DNA of 64,000 nt, taken from positions 62,001 through 126,000 of the forward strand of contig NZ_RBAL01000001.1 of assembly GCF_003626535.1 (NCBI RefSeq). Direction: 5' to 3'. Shown one piece after another: positions 24,792 to 33,948 of this stretch (its first letter is position 1; each line of letters starts with the position of its first letter). The position numbers were made by a program, and so were the translations under genes. Below the pieces are notes generated by a model. The model saw only the letters and a list, made by a program, of their open reading frames with translations, was not told where the DNA came from and made no database searches. Origin of the DNA: Streptomyces hoynatensis. GTDB taxonomy: Bacteria > Actinomycetota > Actinomycetes > Streptomycetales > Streptomycetaceae.

Positions 24792-26228
24792 TCAGAGGGC
24801 CCGGGCGATCACCCGCACCATCTCCCGCAGGGCCGAGCGGTCCAGCTGCGGGTGCAACAGGCACATCCGCAGCGAGAACCGGCCGTTGACGGGGGCGCCG
24901 CCGAGCCGGAGGGCGCCGGTGGCGTTGACCCTGCGCAGCAGGTCGCGGTTGGCCCGATCGCCGCCGTGCCGCAGCCGGAACGTCACGATGCTCAGATCCG
25001 GAACGGGGCCCGCCCGCAGCGCGGGATGGGCGCCGAGCGCGCGGTGCGCTTCCGCGGCGAGGTCGAGCATGCGGTCCAGCACCTCCCGGAACGCCCGCAA
25101 CCCGTGCAGATGCAGCGGCAGCCACAGCCGCAACGCGCGGCTCTCACGCGACAGTTCCGGCCCCAGATCGCTGTAGGTGGGCAGGTCGCCGCCGCCGGAG
25201 ACCTCCGCCATGCAGTCCGCCTCCAGCGCGAACGCCCGGCGCAGCGTGGCCGCGTCGCGAACCAGCAGGACCCCCGCGCCGAACGGCGCGAACAGGCTCT
25301 TGTGCGCATCCACACACAACGAGTCCGCCTGCTCGATGCCCGCGAGCCTGCGCCGCCCGCGCTCCGTGAGCCGGAAACCGCCCCCGTACGCGGCGTCGAC
25401 GTGCAGCCACAGCCCCTCCCGCCGGGCGAGTGCGGCAAGCTCCGGCAGCGGATCGACGGTGCCGGAGACGGCCGTGCCGGCGTTGGCCAGCAACAGGAAC
25501 GGGGTCCGTCCCGCGCGGCGATCCGCCTCGATCAGGCGGGAGGCCGCCGCCGGGTCCATCCGCAGGTCGCCCGTCGTGGGAACGGTACGCAGGCAGGACG
25601 GCGGCAGCCCCGCGACGCGCAGCGCCCTCCTCGCCACCTCGTGCGTGTGCACGGTGGTGTACGCCGTGGCGCGGGCGGTGGCCTCGCCCAAGCGGTCCTC
25701 CCGCGCCGCGACCACCGCGGTGAGGGTCGACAGCGAGGCGCCGGTCTGCAGGGTGCCGATCGCGCCCGCCGGCAGGCCGAACACCCCACACAGCCAGCGC
25801 AGCAGCCCGTCCTCCAACGCGATCATGGCGGGGCTGAGGTCCGGGATGGCGGTCACCCGGTTGAACCCGGCCGCCAGCAAGGCGCCGACCGCCGAGGCCG
25901 GCAACCCCGCGCTGGGAATGTAGGCGAGGTGCCGCGGCGAACCCGTCTCCTCACCCGCCCCCACGGCCCGGCCCAGCAGGTCGAGCAGCCGCTCGCCGTC
26001 GCCTGGCTCCTCGCCCGGCGGCGCCGCCAGCCGTTCCGCCAACCCCCGCGCCGACTCGGCCCGACCGGGCGCCAGCCCCGGAACCTCCCGCCAGTAGGCC
26101 GCCAGCCGCCGCGCCGCCTCCTCCACCAGCCCGGGGGCCGCGAGACGCGCCACCGCGGCCGGGTCATCCCCCGGGCCCACCGGTGGGACCGCACCGCCGA
26201 AGGAACTCACATCAGGCACACCGTTCAC
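24792..26228 (-). CDS. PLP-dependent group II (aromatic-amino-acid-type) decarboxylase
   Basis: This is a 478-residue fold-type I PLP enzyme. The Asp that contacts the PLP ring nitrogen is in LHVDAAYGGG, and the PLP-binding Lys is in CVDAHKSLFAPFGAG. Upstream are LQTGASLSTLTAV (phosphate site) and TTVHTHEVARRAL with the stacking His. The length and order match group II decarboxylases (DDC/TDC/GAD-like). Substrate is not fixed by the motifs visible; tyrosine, DOPA, tryptophan and 2,4-diaminobutyrate enzymes all share them. The start is a GTG at 26228 without a clear ribosome site, so a nearby start is possible. The gene is transcribed alone, downstream of and co-directional with the two-component genes. 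Confidence 0.88.
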   Translation of the reverse strand: MNGVPDVSSFGGAVPPVGPGDDPAAVARLAAPGLVEEAARRLAAYWREVPGLAPGRAESARGLAERLAAPPGEEPGDGERLLDLLGRAVGAGEETGSPRHLAYIPSAGLPASAVGALLAAGFNRVTAIPDLSPAMIALEDGLLRWLCGVFGLPAGAIGTLQTGASLSTLTAVVAAREDRLGEATARATAYTTVHTHEVARRALRVAGLPPSCLRTVPTTGDLRMDPAAASRLIEADRRAGRTPFLLLANAGTAVSGTVDPLPELAALARREGLWLHVDAAYGGGFRLTERGRRRLAGIEQADSLCVDAHKSLFAPFGAGVLLVRDAATLRRAFALEADCMAEVSGGGDLPTYSDLGPELSRESRALRLWLPLHLHGLRAFREVLDRMLDLAAEAHRALGAHPALRAGPVPDLSIVTFRLRHGGDRANRDLLRRVNATGALRLGGAPVNGRFSLRMCLLHPQLDRSALREMVRVIARAL

Positions 26229-26398
26229 ACCGGTGTCCTACGTCACTCCGGCACCCGAACGCGGAGCCCGGCCGTGCGTTCAGCCGAACGAGTCGGCAAC
26301 GCGGTCGCGTTGACCGGCCCGCCCCCGCGCCGGCCTCTTCCGCTCACCCCTCTCCTTTCCCTCCTCCTCGCTTTTCCCGCCCGCGGCAGGGCGGCCCC

Positions 26399-27058
26399 CT
26401 ACACCCCCGCCCACCCGCGGCCCGCATCCCGGACCAGCAGCGCCGCCTGCACCCGGTTCTCGCAGGCCAACTTGGCGAGGACGCGGCTCACATACGTCTT
26501 GATCGTCGTCTCGCTCATGTGCAGCCGCCGCCCGATGTCCGCGTTCGACAGGCCCTCGGCCACCAACCGCACCACATCCGCCTCGCGTGCCGTCAGCGCC
26601 TCCAGGCGGGCGAGCGCCTCACGACGGCGGGGCAGCGCGTCCGGGGCCACGACACCGAGGATGACGCGCGTCACCGCCGGGGAGAGGAACGCCTCGCCGC
26701 CGTGCGCGGCCCGCACGGCCCGGATCAGCTCCTCCGGGGTGCAGTTCTTCAGCACGAACCCGGCCGCGCCGCCGTGCAACGCCCGCAGCACATTGGGCTC
26801 CGCGCCGAACGCCGTCAGCACCACCGTCCGCACCTCGGGGGCGCGGCGCCGCAACTCCTCCACGGCCGACAGCCCGTCCAGCACCGGCATGGATATGTCG
26901 ACCAGCGCCACGTCCGGACGGCACCGCATCACCTCCTCCAGTACAGCTCCACCATCGGCCGCCTCCGCGACCACCTCGATGTCCCCCGCCGACTCCAGCA
27001 CCGTGCGGATGCCCGCGACGATCAACGGCTCGTCGTCGGCCACCAGCACGCCGATCAC
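26399..27058 (-). CDS. NarL/LuxR-family response regulator
   Basis: The GTG at 27058 overlaps the kinase stop codon (GTGA), so the two genes are translationally coupled. The 219-residue protein has a receiver domain with the acidic pair in ADDEP, the phospho-accepting Asp in VALVDISMP, the Thr in VVLTAFG and the Lys in FVLKNCT. A LuxR helix-turn-helix ends the protein (LTAREADVVRLVAEGLSNADIGRRLHMSETTIKTYVSRVL). It should bind DNA when phosphorylated by the adjacent kinase. The probable target is the divergent ABC exporter promoter; a dyad at 28286-28313 is a candidate site. Confidence 0.93.
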   Translation of the reverse strand: MIGVLVADDEPLIVAGIRTVLESAGDIEVVAEAADGGAVLEEVMRCRPDVALVDISMPVLDGLSAVEELRRRAPEVRTVVLTAFGAEPNVLRALHGGAAGFVLKNCTPEELIRAVRAAHGGEAFLSPAVTRVILGVVAPDALPRRREALARLEALTAREADVVRLVAEGLSNADIGRRLHMSETTIKTYVSRVLAKLACENRVQAALLVRDAGRGWAGV

Positions 27059-28239
27059 CAGCGCACCCCGAACAGCAGGCTCGCCGGCAGCGCCCCGAAC
27101 GCCGCCACCGCCATCGCCACCTCCAGCCAGCCGCGGCGCCTCACGGGACGGGCCACCGCGGCCCCCGCCGGCAACATGGCGAACAACCGGAACTCCCCCT
27201 CCTCCGTCAGGCCGTGGTCGACGAAGCCGCCCGCCGCGCGCGCCCGTTCGCCCAGGCCGGCCAGCCCGTGCCCGCCGCGGGGCCCGTCCCCCGGCGGCCC
27301 GGCCGCCGGATTGGCCACGGTGAGCAGCAGGGCGTCCGGCTCCCACGCCATCCTGACCACCACCGGCCTGCCGGGCGCGTGCTTCGCGGCGTTCGTCAGC
27401 CCCTCCTCCACCACGCGGTACGCCGCCTCCCCCGAGGCCGGCGGCAGCTCCACCGGCGCGCCCTCCCGCCGCAGGCTCACCTCCACCCCGGACGCCCGGA
27501 ACTCCCCGATCAGCCGCTCGACCGCCGCCACCCCGCCGGGCTCGGGTATGCCGGCCTCACCCCCGCGCAACGAGCCGACCAGGCCGTGCAACTCGGTCAT
27601 GGCCCCGCGCGCCGCCTCGGCGAGGTGCCGCGTGGACTCCCGCTCCCGCGGCGGCAGCCGGCCGGAAACCTCAAGGGCGGCGGCCTGCACCGACACCAGG
27701 CTCAGCCTGCGGCCCAGCGAGTCGTGCACGTCGCGGGCTATTCGCAGCCGCTCCCGCAGCCGCTCCCGCTCGGCCAGCAGGCGACGCTCCGCCAGCAGCG
27801 AGTCGACCAGCCGGCGATGCTCGGCCAGATAACGGCCGGCCAGCAGCGGCAGCGCCGTGAAGACGAGGGAGGACCACACCAGATGGGGAAGCACGCGCGG
27901 CTCGGCGACGTGCAGCACCGCCTGGACGGCAAGACCACCGGCCGCCGCGGCCACCACGAACGCCGCGGCGGCCCGCGAGGCGAGGGCGTACCCGGCGCGA
28001 TAGCCCGTCCACAGCAGCAGCACATAGGCCGCCCCCGTCGCCGGGGCGAGCACCAGCGCGGCCGCGGCGAAGGCGGCGCAGGCGCTGCGCCGTTCGACCG
28101 CGGCGACCAGCGCCCCGGCGAGCGCGAAGCCGGGCAGCGCCCAGGCGGGCAGGCCGGGGTGCGCGGCGGCCAGAATCGCGGTGTCCGCCGCCACCACCAT
28201 GGCTGCCGTCGGCGGCCTGAGCTTCACTGATGAGTACAT
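27055..28239 (-). CDS. HisKA_3-type sensor histidine kinase
   Basis: The ATG at 28239 gives 394 residues. Five or six hydrophobic segments (about 20-150) have only short loops, so it probably senses within or near the membrane. The dimerisation and phosphorylation helix is IARDVHDSLGRRLSLVSVQAAAL with the phospho-accepting His. The ATP-binding domain includes RVVEEGLTNAAKHAPG and GHGLAGLGERARAAGG. A final hydrophobic segment (WLEVAMAVAAFGALPASLLFG) lies after the ATPase, which is unusual for this class. It is divergent from an ABC exporter, an arrangement typical of systems that detect and expel membrane-active compounds. Confidence 0.92.
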   Translation of the reverse strand: MYSSVKLRPPTAAMVVAADTAILAAAHPGLPAWALPGFALAGALVAAVERRSACAAFAAAALVLAPATGAAYVLLLWTGYRAGYALASRAAAAFVVAAAAGGLAVQAVLHVAEPRVLPHLVWSSLVFTALPLLAGRYLAEHRRLVDSLLAERRLLAERERLRERLRIARDVHDSLGRRLSLVSVQAAALEVSGRLPPRERESTRHLAEAARGAMTELHGLVGSLRGGEAGIPEPGGVAAVERLIGEFRASGVEVSLRREGAPVELPPASGEAAYRVVEEGLTNAAKHAPGRPVVVRMAWEPDALLLTVANPAAGPPGDGPRGGHGLAGLGERARAAGGFVDHGLTEEGEFRLFAMLPAGAAVARPVRRRGWLEVAMAVAAFGALPASLLFGVRW

Positions 28240-28285
28240 ACCTGGAAGCGTACGGTCACCGCCTCCGCCCGGGCTATCCACTTTC

Positions 28286-28342
28286 GTCTCCTTCACCGGC
28301 TACTTTCGGAGACTGTGCCCGGCCCGCTCGCCTCCCTAGCGT
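28286..28342 (+). promoter_or_regulatory. Exporter promoter with candidate response-regulator dyad
   Basis: GTCTCC (28286-28291) and GGAGAC (28308-28313) form an inverted repeat with a 16-bp spacer. Each arm lies next to an ACTTTCG copy. A -10 box TAGCGT (28337-28342) lies 7 nt before the GTG at 28350, and no ribosome site is present, so the ABC transporter message is probably leaderless. Confidence 0.5.
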
Positions 28343-28349
28343 GTGCAGG

Positions 28350-29060
28350 GTGATCGAAGTACGGGATCTGACCAAGACATACCCGGGCGGCAGCAGGGAG
28401 GCCGTCGCCGGGCTCTCCTTCACGGCGCGGCCCGGGCGGGTGACGGGCTTCCTCGGGCCGAACGGCGCGGGCAAGACCACGACGCTGCGCCTCCTCCTCG
28501 GTCTGACCCGGCCGACGGCGGGGGAGGCCCTGATCGACGGGTGCCCCTACGCCCGCCTGAAGGAGCCCCTGCGGCGGGTGGGGGCGCTGCTCGAGTCGGG
28601 CGGCGCGCACCCCGGGCGCAGCGCGCGCGACCACCTGCGCTGGCTGGCCCGCACCCACGGGATCTCCGCGGCCCGGGTCGCGCAGGTGCTGCGGCTGGCC
28701 GGCCTGGCGGAGGTGGCGGACCGGCGCGTGGCGGGCTTCTCCCTGGGCATGCGGCAACGCCTCGGCCTCGCCGCCGCATTGCTCGGCGACCCCCCGGTGC
28801 TGCTGCTGGACGAGCCGGGCAACGGCCTGGACGCGGCAGGGCTGCGCAGCCTCCGCGAGACGCTGCGCAAGCTGGCGGCCGAGGGCCGGACGGTGCTGGT
28901 CTCCAGCCACCTGATGGCCGAGATGGCGCTCACCGCCGACCAGCTGGTCGTGATCGCCCGCGGCCGGCTGCTCGCCGACGCCTCCGTGCGGGAGTTCACC
29001 GGGGCGAAGGGCCCCGGCGCGCTCGAGGAGGCGTTCCTGCGGCTGACGGGAGGCGAGTAG
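28350..29060 (+). CDS. ABC-2 type exporter ATP-binding protein
   Basis: This 236-residue protein starts at a probably leaderless GTG (VIEVRDLTKTYPGG). It is a complete nucleotide-binding domain: Walker A GPNGAGKTTT, signature FSLGMRQRLGLAAALL, Walker B VLLLDEPGNGLD, and the H-loop VSSHLMAEM. The family is that of drug and bacteriocin exporters such as BcrA/DrrA-like proteins. The permease gene starts 3 bp after the stop, so the two are one operon. The position opposite a LuxR-type two-component pair suggests induction by the exported compound. The substrate is unknown. Confidence 0.92.
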   Translation: MIEVRDLTKTYPGGSREAVAGLSFTARPGRVTGFLGPNGAGKTTTLRLLLGLTRPTAGEALIDGCPYARLKEPLRRVGALLESGGAHPGRSARDHLRWLARTHGISAARVAQVLRLAGLAEVADRRVAGFSLGMRQRLGLAAALLGDPPVLLLDEPGNGLDAAGLRSLRETLRKLAAEGRTVLVSSHLMAEMALTADQLVVIARGRLLADASVREFTGAKGPGALEEAFLRLTGGE

Positions 29061-29063
29061 CCG

Positions 29064-29891
29064 ATGCCCGAGTGCCCCGTCTCGAAGGTTGCCGGGGAGG
29101 TGGCCGCGCGCGGCGCGCCGGGCCTGATCGGCGCCGAGCTCCTCAAGCTGCGCACCCTGCGCTCGACGTGGTGGGCCCTGGCCGCCACGCTGCTCACCGG
29201 CGTGGGCTTCGGCCTGCTCGCCGGCCTCAGCCACCGCAACGCCTACCCCGGCATGACGCCCGAGCAGCGGGCCGCCGACGACCCGCTCTTCTACTCGCTC
29301 TACGGCCTGACCCTCGCCCAGCTCGCCCTCGCCGTCTTCGGCGTGTTCGCGGTGGGCGGCGAGTTCTCCACCGGCACCATACGCACCTCGCTGCTGGCGG
29401 TTCCGCGGCGCGGGCGCCTCTTCGCCGCCAAGATGACCGCCATCGCCGTGCCCGCCTGCGTCGTCTCGCTCCTCACGGTCCTGACCACCTACGCCGCGGC
29501 CCAGGCGACCCTCGGCCCCCACGCTGCCTCCCCGGACGAGGGCCGCACGCTGCGCGCGATAGCCGCCGGCTGGCTGTACCTGACCCTCATCTGCCTTTTC
29601 GCCGCGGGGCTTTCCGCCCTGATGCGCGGCACGTCCCGGGCGCTCGCCGTCCTCCTGCCGTTGCTGTTCCTCGGCTCGCAGGGCCTGGGCAACGTCCCGG
29701 TGGCGCGCACGGTCCTCCAGTACCTGCCGGACCAGGCAGGCATGGTGGCCATGCACCTCGCCGACGAGGTGCGCGACCCGGCCTTCGCCCGCGACTACGG
29801 CCCGGACACGGCTCTGGTCCTGGTGGTCCTGTGGACCCTGGCCGCCCTCCTCGCCGGCTACCTCACCCTCCGACGCGCGGACGCGGAGTAG
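29064..29891 (+). CDS. ABC-2 type exporter permease
   Basis: This 275-residue membrane protein has about six hydrophobic segments. The ABC-2 hallmarks are an N-terminal amphipathic start (GAELLKLRTLRSTWWALAATLL), FAVGGEFSTGTIRTSLLAVPRRGRLFAAKM after the second segment, and a C-terminal hydrophobic helix followed by RRADAE. It should form the channel for the ATPase encoded just upstream. The start at 29064 follows GGGAGGCGAGTAGCC, so the ribosome site lies inside the end of the upstream gene. The region after it to 30096 (205 bp) has GGCCACGGCTGCGC repeats and no gene. Confidence 0.9.
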   Translation: MPECPVSKVAGEVAARGAPGLIGAELLKLRTLRSTWWALAATLLTGVGFGLLAGLSHRNAYPGMTPEQRAADDPLFYSLYGLTLAQLALAVFGVFAVGGEFSTGTIRTSLLAVPRRGRLFAAKMTAIAVPACVVSLLTVLTTYAAAQATLGPHAASPDEGRTLRAIAAGWLYLTLICLFAAGLSALMRGTSRALAVLLPLLFLGSQGLGNVPVARTVLQYLPDQAGMVAMHLADEVRDPAFARDYGPDTALVLVVLWTLAALLAGYLTLRRADAE

Positions 29892-30096
29892 GCGCGGAGT
29901 CGGCCCGACAGAGGAGGGAGAAGAGACCGGACGCGCGCGACGGAGACATCCGAGGTCGCGGATGAGATCGGGCCGCAGCGGCATGGGGCAGTCCTCGGCC
30001 TTCTGCCCCAGCCGCCCGGCCGAGAACGGCCACGGCTGCGCGGCCACGGCTGCGCGGCAATGGCAACCGCGGGGCCGGTGATCGCGGCGAGGGCGG

Positions 30097-31122
30097 TTAC
30101 GGCGAGGGCGGCGGCGTCGCAGCCGTGGAGGGCGCGGTGAGGGCCCTGGCCAGCCAGTCCGCGAGGTAAGGCAGCCAATCAGGGCGCGCGTTGAGGAGGA
30201 GGTGGTCGCCGTGGGGCACGGACAGGTACTCCCCCCGCGGCGCGAGAGCGGCCAGTTGCCCGCCGTTGGCCACCCCGGGGATGACGTCCTGCCCGCCGTC
30301 CACCACCAGCAGCGGCGCGGCGATGCGCGCCGCGAGCGCCGACAGATCCACCCGGCCGGCGAAGTCGCGGGCCGCCCCGGACCCGCCGGCACGCAGCGTC
30401 AGGATCTCGCGCACGGTGCGCGGCAGCCGCTCCCAGTCGAGCCGAAAGGGGCCGCTGACGGTTGCCACGGCCGCCACCCGCGGGTCGTGTGCCGCCGTCT
30501 CCGCCGCGTAGTAGCCGCCGAGACTGAGCCCGACGAGCCCGAAACGCGCGACGCCCAGCGCCTCGGCGACCCGCGCGACCACCCGGTGGTAGTCCGCCCG
30601 CACGACCGTCCCGGCCGCCAGCGCCCCCTGCCCCGGGCCGTCCATCGCGAACACCGCAAGCCCCCTGGCCAGCAGCGCGGTTCCGAGATCCAGGAACTCC
30701 TCCTTGGCCGAGTCAAGACCTGGCACGACGATCACCGTGGCAGGCGCGTCGGCGGGGCCCCGCAGCCAGCCGGTGAACTCCTCGCCCTCGACGCGCCGCG
30801 CGGCCGGATCGAGCAGGGCCAGCGCGCCGGCCAGCGCGGCATCCGCCTCGGCGGCCGCCGCTCCCGCCGCTCCTGCCTCCACCCCGGGCCCCAGCGTGGC
30901 GACGTGAAACCAGCCGGCCGCCGCCAGCAGGTGCCCGCCCCGGGACACGGCAGACCCGGCGGCCGCCGCGCGCGCCAGGTGGCCACGCGCGGCGCGCACG
31001 AAGGCAGGGGCCCAGTCGGCGATCGAGCCGAGGCCCTCGGTGACGCGCCGGTACTCGTGCGGATCGAGACCCGCCCCGCCGGCCCGGGGCCACAGGGCGG
31101 CCGCCCACTCGGCGGCGCTCAC
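30097..31122 (-). CDS. Alpha/beta hydrolase (FrsA/DUF1100-like)
   Basis: The GTG at 31122 overlaps the stop of the upstream oxidoreductase gene (GTGA), so the pair is coupled. The 341-residue product has a helical N-terminal cap of about 130 residues and then a hydrolase domain. The oxyanion strand is VIVVPGLDS, the nucleophile elbow VGLSLGGYYAAE, the acid lies in LLVVDGGQDVI, and the His in SVPHGDHLLL. The cap plus late catalytic domain is like FrsA/PHB-type esterases and 2,6-dihydroxypseudooxynicotine hydrolase, which can cleave C-C or ester bonds. The substrate is unknown. The partner gene product, a quinone-reductase-type MDR enzyme, suggests a two-step small-molecule conversion. Confidence 0.85.
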   Translation of the reverse strand: MSAAEWAAALWPRAGGAGLDPHEYRRVTEGLGSIADWAPAFVRAARGHLARAAAAGSAVSRGGHLLAAAGWFHVATLGPGVEAGAAGAAAAEADAALAGALALLDPAARRVEGEEFTGWLRGPADAPATVIVVPGLDSAKEEFLDLGTALLARGLAVFAMDGPGQGALAAGTVVRADYHRVVARVAEALGVARFGLVGLSLGGYYAAETAAHDPRVAAVATVSGPFRLDWERLPRTVREILTLRAGGSGAARDFAGRVDLSALAARIAAPLLVVDGGQDVIPGVANGGQLAALAPRGEYLSVPHGDHLLLNARPDWLPYLADWLARALTAPSTAATPPPSP

Positions 31123-32051
31123 CGGGCCGCTTCCGTGGTGAGGACGGCCTTGCCGCGTATCCGGCGTTCGCGCAGGTCGACCAGGACCGCCGCGGTGTCG
31201 GACCAGTCGGCGACCCGGCCGATCTCCGGGTGCAGCCGTCCCGTCTCCACCAGCCGCACCAGCGTCTCCAGGTCGGGGCCGTAGGGCGCGCCCGCGTAGT
31301 GGAAGTGCCGGAGGGTGACCCCCTCGGGGCTGCCGAGCAGGCCGAAGAAGTCGAGGGTCGCCGGGGTGCGGGTGGCCTGCCCGAACCACACGAGCAGGCC
31401 GCCGGGGCGCAACTTCGAGAGGGCGGTGGCCAGATGAGGCCCACCCGTGGACTCCAGCACGACGTCGAACGGCCCGTCGGCCGCCGCGACCTCGTGCACG
31501 ACCTCGGCCGCGCCCAGCGCGCGGAGGCGTTCGCCGCGGGCGGGTGTGGCCGTCACGACCGTCAGTTCGGCACCGGCCGCGGCGGCCAGTTCGGTGACGT
31601 AGTGGCCGACGCCGCCGGAGGCCCCCGTCAGCAGCAGCCGCCTCCCGGCCGGGGAACCGGCCGCGCGCAGCAGCCGCAGCGCGGTGATCCCGGCGAGCGG
31701 CAGGGCCGCGGCCCGCACGCTGTCGACGCCGTCCGGGAGTACGGCCAGCGAGTGCGTGGGAACGGCCGCGTACTCGGCCCAGCCGCCCAGCGGGGGATGG
31801 CCGACCACGCGGGTGCCGGGACCGGGGCCCGAGCCGTCCGCCGCCTGCCGGACGACGCGCCCGGCGACGTCCTTGCCGGGCAGCAACCCAGGGCGCGGGC
31901 GGTCGAGAAGGAACGTCTCACCGCGGTTGGGCGCGAACGCCTCCACCCTGATCAACGCCTCGTCGGGTTCGGGGACCGGCCGGTCGGCGTCGGCGAACTC
32001 CACCGGTCGCGCCGCCTCCCCCGTGGGAATCAGTCTGCGCATGCCGGACAT
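31119..32051 (-). CDS. Zinc-independent MDR / NADPH:quinone oxidoreductase-type enzyme
   Basis: This 310-residue MDR protein has the GroES-like N-terminal domain (RVEAFAPNRGETFLL, LLPGKDVAGRVV) and the NADP-binding domain with LLLTGASGGVGHYVTELAAAAGAELTVVT when read in segments. The structural Cys cluster and catalytic zinc ligands of alcohol dehydrogenases are absent, as in quinone reductases. The ATG at 32051 lacks a strong ribosome site; the second ATG at 32042 is an alternative. The gene overlaps the downstream hydrolase by 4 nt. The upstream region holds the tandem repeats at 32192-32329. Confidence 0.87.
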   Translation of the reverse strand: MSGMRRLIPTGEAARPVEFADADRPVPEPDEALIRVEAFAPNRGETFLLDRPRPGLLPGKDVAGRVVRQAADGSGPGPGTRVVGHPPLGGWAEYAAVPTHSLAVLPDGVDSVRAAALPLAGITALRLLRAAGSPAGRRLLLTGASGGVGHYVTELAAAAGAELTVVTATPARGERLRALGAAEVVHEVAAADGPFDVVLESTGGPHLATALSKLRPGGLLVWFGQATRTPATLDFFGLLGSPEGVTLRHFHYAGAPYGPDLETLVRLVETGRLHPEIGRVADWSDTAAVLVDLRERRIRGKAVLTTEAAR

Positions 32052-32191
32052 CGAAACCCCGCCCCGGCCGCAGGGGCCAACAACGGCCCGGCGCGTGTGA
32101 CAACCCTCGGTTGTCGTCGGTGGTGAGGCCGCGGAGGGGGACCTGCTCCCGGCGCCGGCGCGCGCCTTCGCACCGACCGCCGCCGGCGCAC

Positions 32192-32329
32192 CGACGCGCC
32201 GACCGCCGCCTACGCGCCGACGCGCCGACCGCCGCCTACGCGCCGACGCGCCGACCGCCGCCTACGCGCCGACGCACCGACCGCCGCCGGCGCACCGACG
32301 CACCGACGCGCCGACCGCCGCCTACGCGC
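32192..32329. repeat. 26-bp tandem repeat array
   Basis: Three perfect head-to-tail copies of a 26-bp unit (beginning CGACGCGCCGACCGCCGCCT) occupy 32192-32217, 32218-32243 and 32244-32269. A diverged copy follows at 32270-32295, then an 8-bp partial unit, then a perfect copy at 32304-32329. A related partial copy precedes the array near 32168. The period is not a multiple of three, so it is not coding. The flanking sequence 32052-32679 holds no gene that I can support. Confidence 0.85.
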
Positions 32330-32679
32330 CGGCGCGTAGGCGAGGGGCGGCAGCCGCCCCCGCGGTGGGCGGCCTGGCCCACGGGTTACGTGCCGATACG
32401 CACCCCGGCCCAGGTGCCGAACGCGCGAAGACGCGGAGGACGCAGCGGAACACTCGGCGGAGCCGGTGCCGCTTCCGGCGCCCGGGGCCCGCACCGGACC
32501 CGGCGGGCGTGCCCAACTCCCGTCCCCCGCCCCGCGACTCCCACCCGCGACTCCCGCCCCGCGAACTGCCCCCCGCCCCGCGAACTGCCCCCCGTCCCGC
32601 GCGTCGCACGGCGGGTGACCGCCTCTTCCGTATGGGCGGGCGGGCCGCTACGCGGGCGGGCCGCTACGCGGGCGGGCCG

Positions 32680-33948
32680 CTACGCGGGCGGGTGAGAGGG
32701 CCGGCCGGAGGGCTCGCAGACGACGTGGTCCAGCAGAGAGAGCGTGGCCGCCTGCTGCCGGAGGAAGCGCTCTTCGTCGTCATAGCGGGTGGTGTAGACG
32801 GCGACGGCGGCCGATGCCCTGCCGTCGGGGGTGACGACCTCCTCGGACACGGTGCCGAACGAGGTGCCGCCGTGAAACCAGACCCCGGCGTCGCAGCCCT
32901 CGGCCGGACGCCAGGCGATGCCGAGGCCGTAGCGCGCCTCGTCGCTGCCGCCCATCCCCGGCGCGGGCACCGTGGTGCGCATCTGCGCCAGCTGTTCGGC
33001 GGGCAGCAGGGTGCCGTTCATCAGAGCGCGCAGGAAGGAGTTCATGTCGTCGGTGGTGCTCACGATGCCGCCGTCGGGTCCGCCGTCCACGGAGAGCGTG
33101 GTGTCGGTGAGCTCTTCCCGGCCCGGGAACCGGGTGTAGGCGGTGGCCGTGGGCTGGGGGACGTAGGCCGAGGTGCCCATGGTCATGGTGTGGCGTAGGC
33201 CGAGAGGTTCGATGATCCGGTCGTTGACCTCCTGCTCCCAGGGGTGTCCTGTGGCCTTTTCGACGATCAGGCCGGCCAGCACGTAGTTGGTGTTGGAGTA
33301 GGACCAGCGGGTCTCGGAACCCGGGGCTTCGGCGTCCGGCAGCCAGCCGGGAGGCCGAGTGGTGGCCAACGCGACCTCCTCTTCAAGGGTGCGGGCGGTG
33401 AACCGCCCCTCCCGGAAGCCCTCGGGTGTCAGCGTCGCGGGGTCGCCGAAGAGGACGTCGGTGTAGTCGGCAAGGCCGCTGGTGTGCTGGAGGAGGTTGC
33501 GGAGGGTGATGCGGCTGCCGTCGTTGCCGTTGCCGCTCACCACTCCCGGCAGCCACTCTTCCACCGTGTCGTCCAGGTGGAGCGTTCCCTCGGCGACCAG
33601 TTGGAGGGCGACCACGGCGACGAAGGTCTTGGTGTCGCTGCCGATCCGGTAGTAGGCGTCGTGGTGGACGGGGTCGCGCCCGTCCAGGTCGGCCACGCCG
33701 GACCTGACCGCGGTGTCGTGCCCGGCGGCGTCCCGTGCCCGTGCCACCAGGCCGGTGGCGCCGGTGTCCCGCACCGCGTCGGCGTCCCGCTGGAAGCGTC
33801 CCTGTGCGGCCCGGTGGGCGGCGGCGCCCTCGGCGCCGGGCCCCGTGCCCAGCACGGTGGCCACGCCGACGGCGCCGACGCCGGCGAGGGCCAGCGTCAT
33901 CCGCGCCCATGCGGATCGCCCGAAGTGCTTTCGTATCGCCGTCTCCAT
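32680..33948 (-). CDS. Secreted serine beta-lactamase-fold hydrolase (DD-peptidase/esterase class C-like)
   Basis: The ATG at 33948 gives 422 residues with an N-terminal hydrophobic export signal (MTLALAGVGAVGVATVLG). The active-site motifs are SDTK (SxxK, in YRIGSDTKTF), YSN (in RWSYSNTNYV) and HGG (in WFHGGTSFG). They are in the right order and spacing for penicillin-recognising serine hydrolases such as D-alanyl-D-alanine carboxypeptidase R61 and class C-like esterases. NLLQHTSGLADYTD is also typical. The physiological substrate is uncertain: peptidoglycan stem peptides, D-amino-acid esters or other esters. It is transcribed alone. The sequence upstream to about 34187 is gene-free. Confidence 0.9.
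   Translation of the reverse strand: METAIRKHFGRSAWARMTLALAGVGAVGVATVLGTGPGAEGAAAHRAAQGRFQRDADAVRDTGATGLVARARDAAGHDTAVRSGVADLDGRDPVHHDAYYRIGSDTKTFVAVVALQLVAEGTLHLDDTVEEWLPGVVSGNGNDGSRITLRNLLQHTSGLADYTDVLFGDPATLTPEGFREGRFTARTLEEEVALATTRPPGWLPDAEAPGSETRWSYSNTNYVLAGLIVEKATGHPWEQEVNDRIIEPLGLRHTMTMGTSAYVPQPTATAYTRFPGREELTDTTLSVDGGPDGGIVSTTDDMNSFLRALMNGTLLPAEQLAQMRTTVPAPGMGGSDEARYGLGIAWRPAEGCDAGVWFHGGTSFGTVSEEVVTPDGRASAAVAVYTTRYDDEERFLRQQAATLSLLDHVVCEPSGRPSHPPA

Noticed and set aside
32192..32329. CRISPR array
   Set aside because: The 26-bp units are directly adjacent, without spacers, and no cas genes are present.
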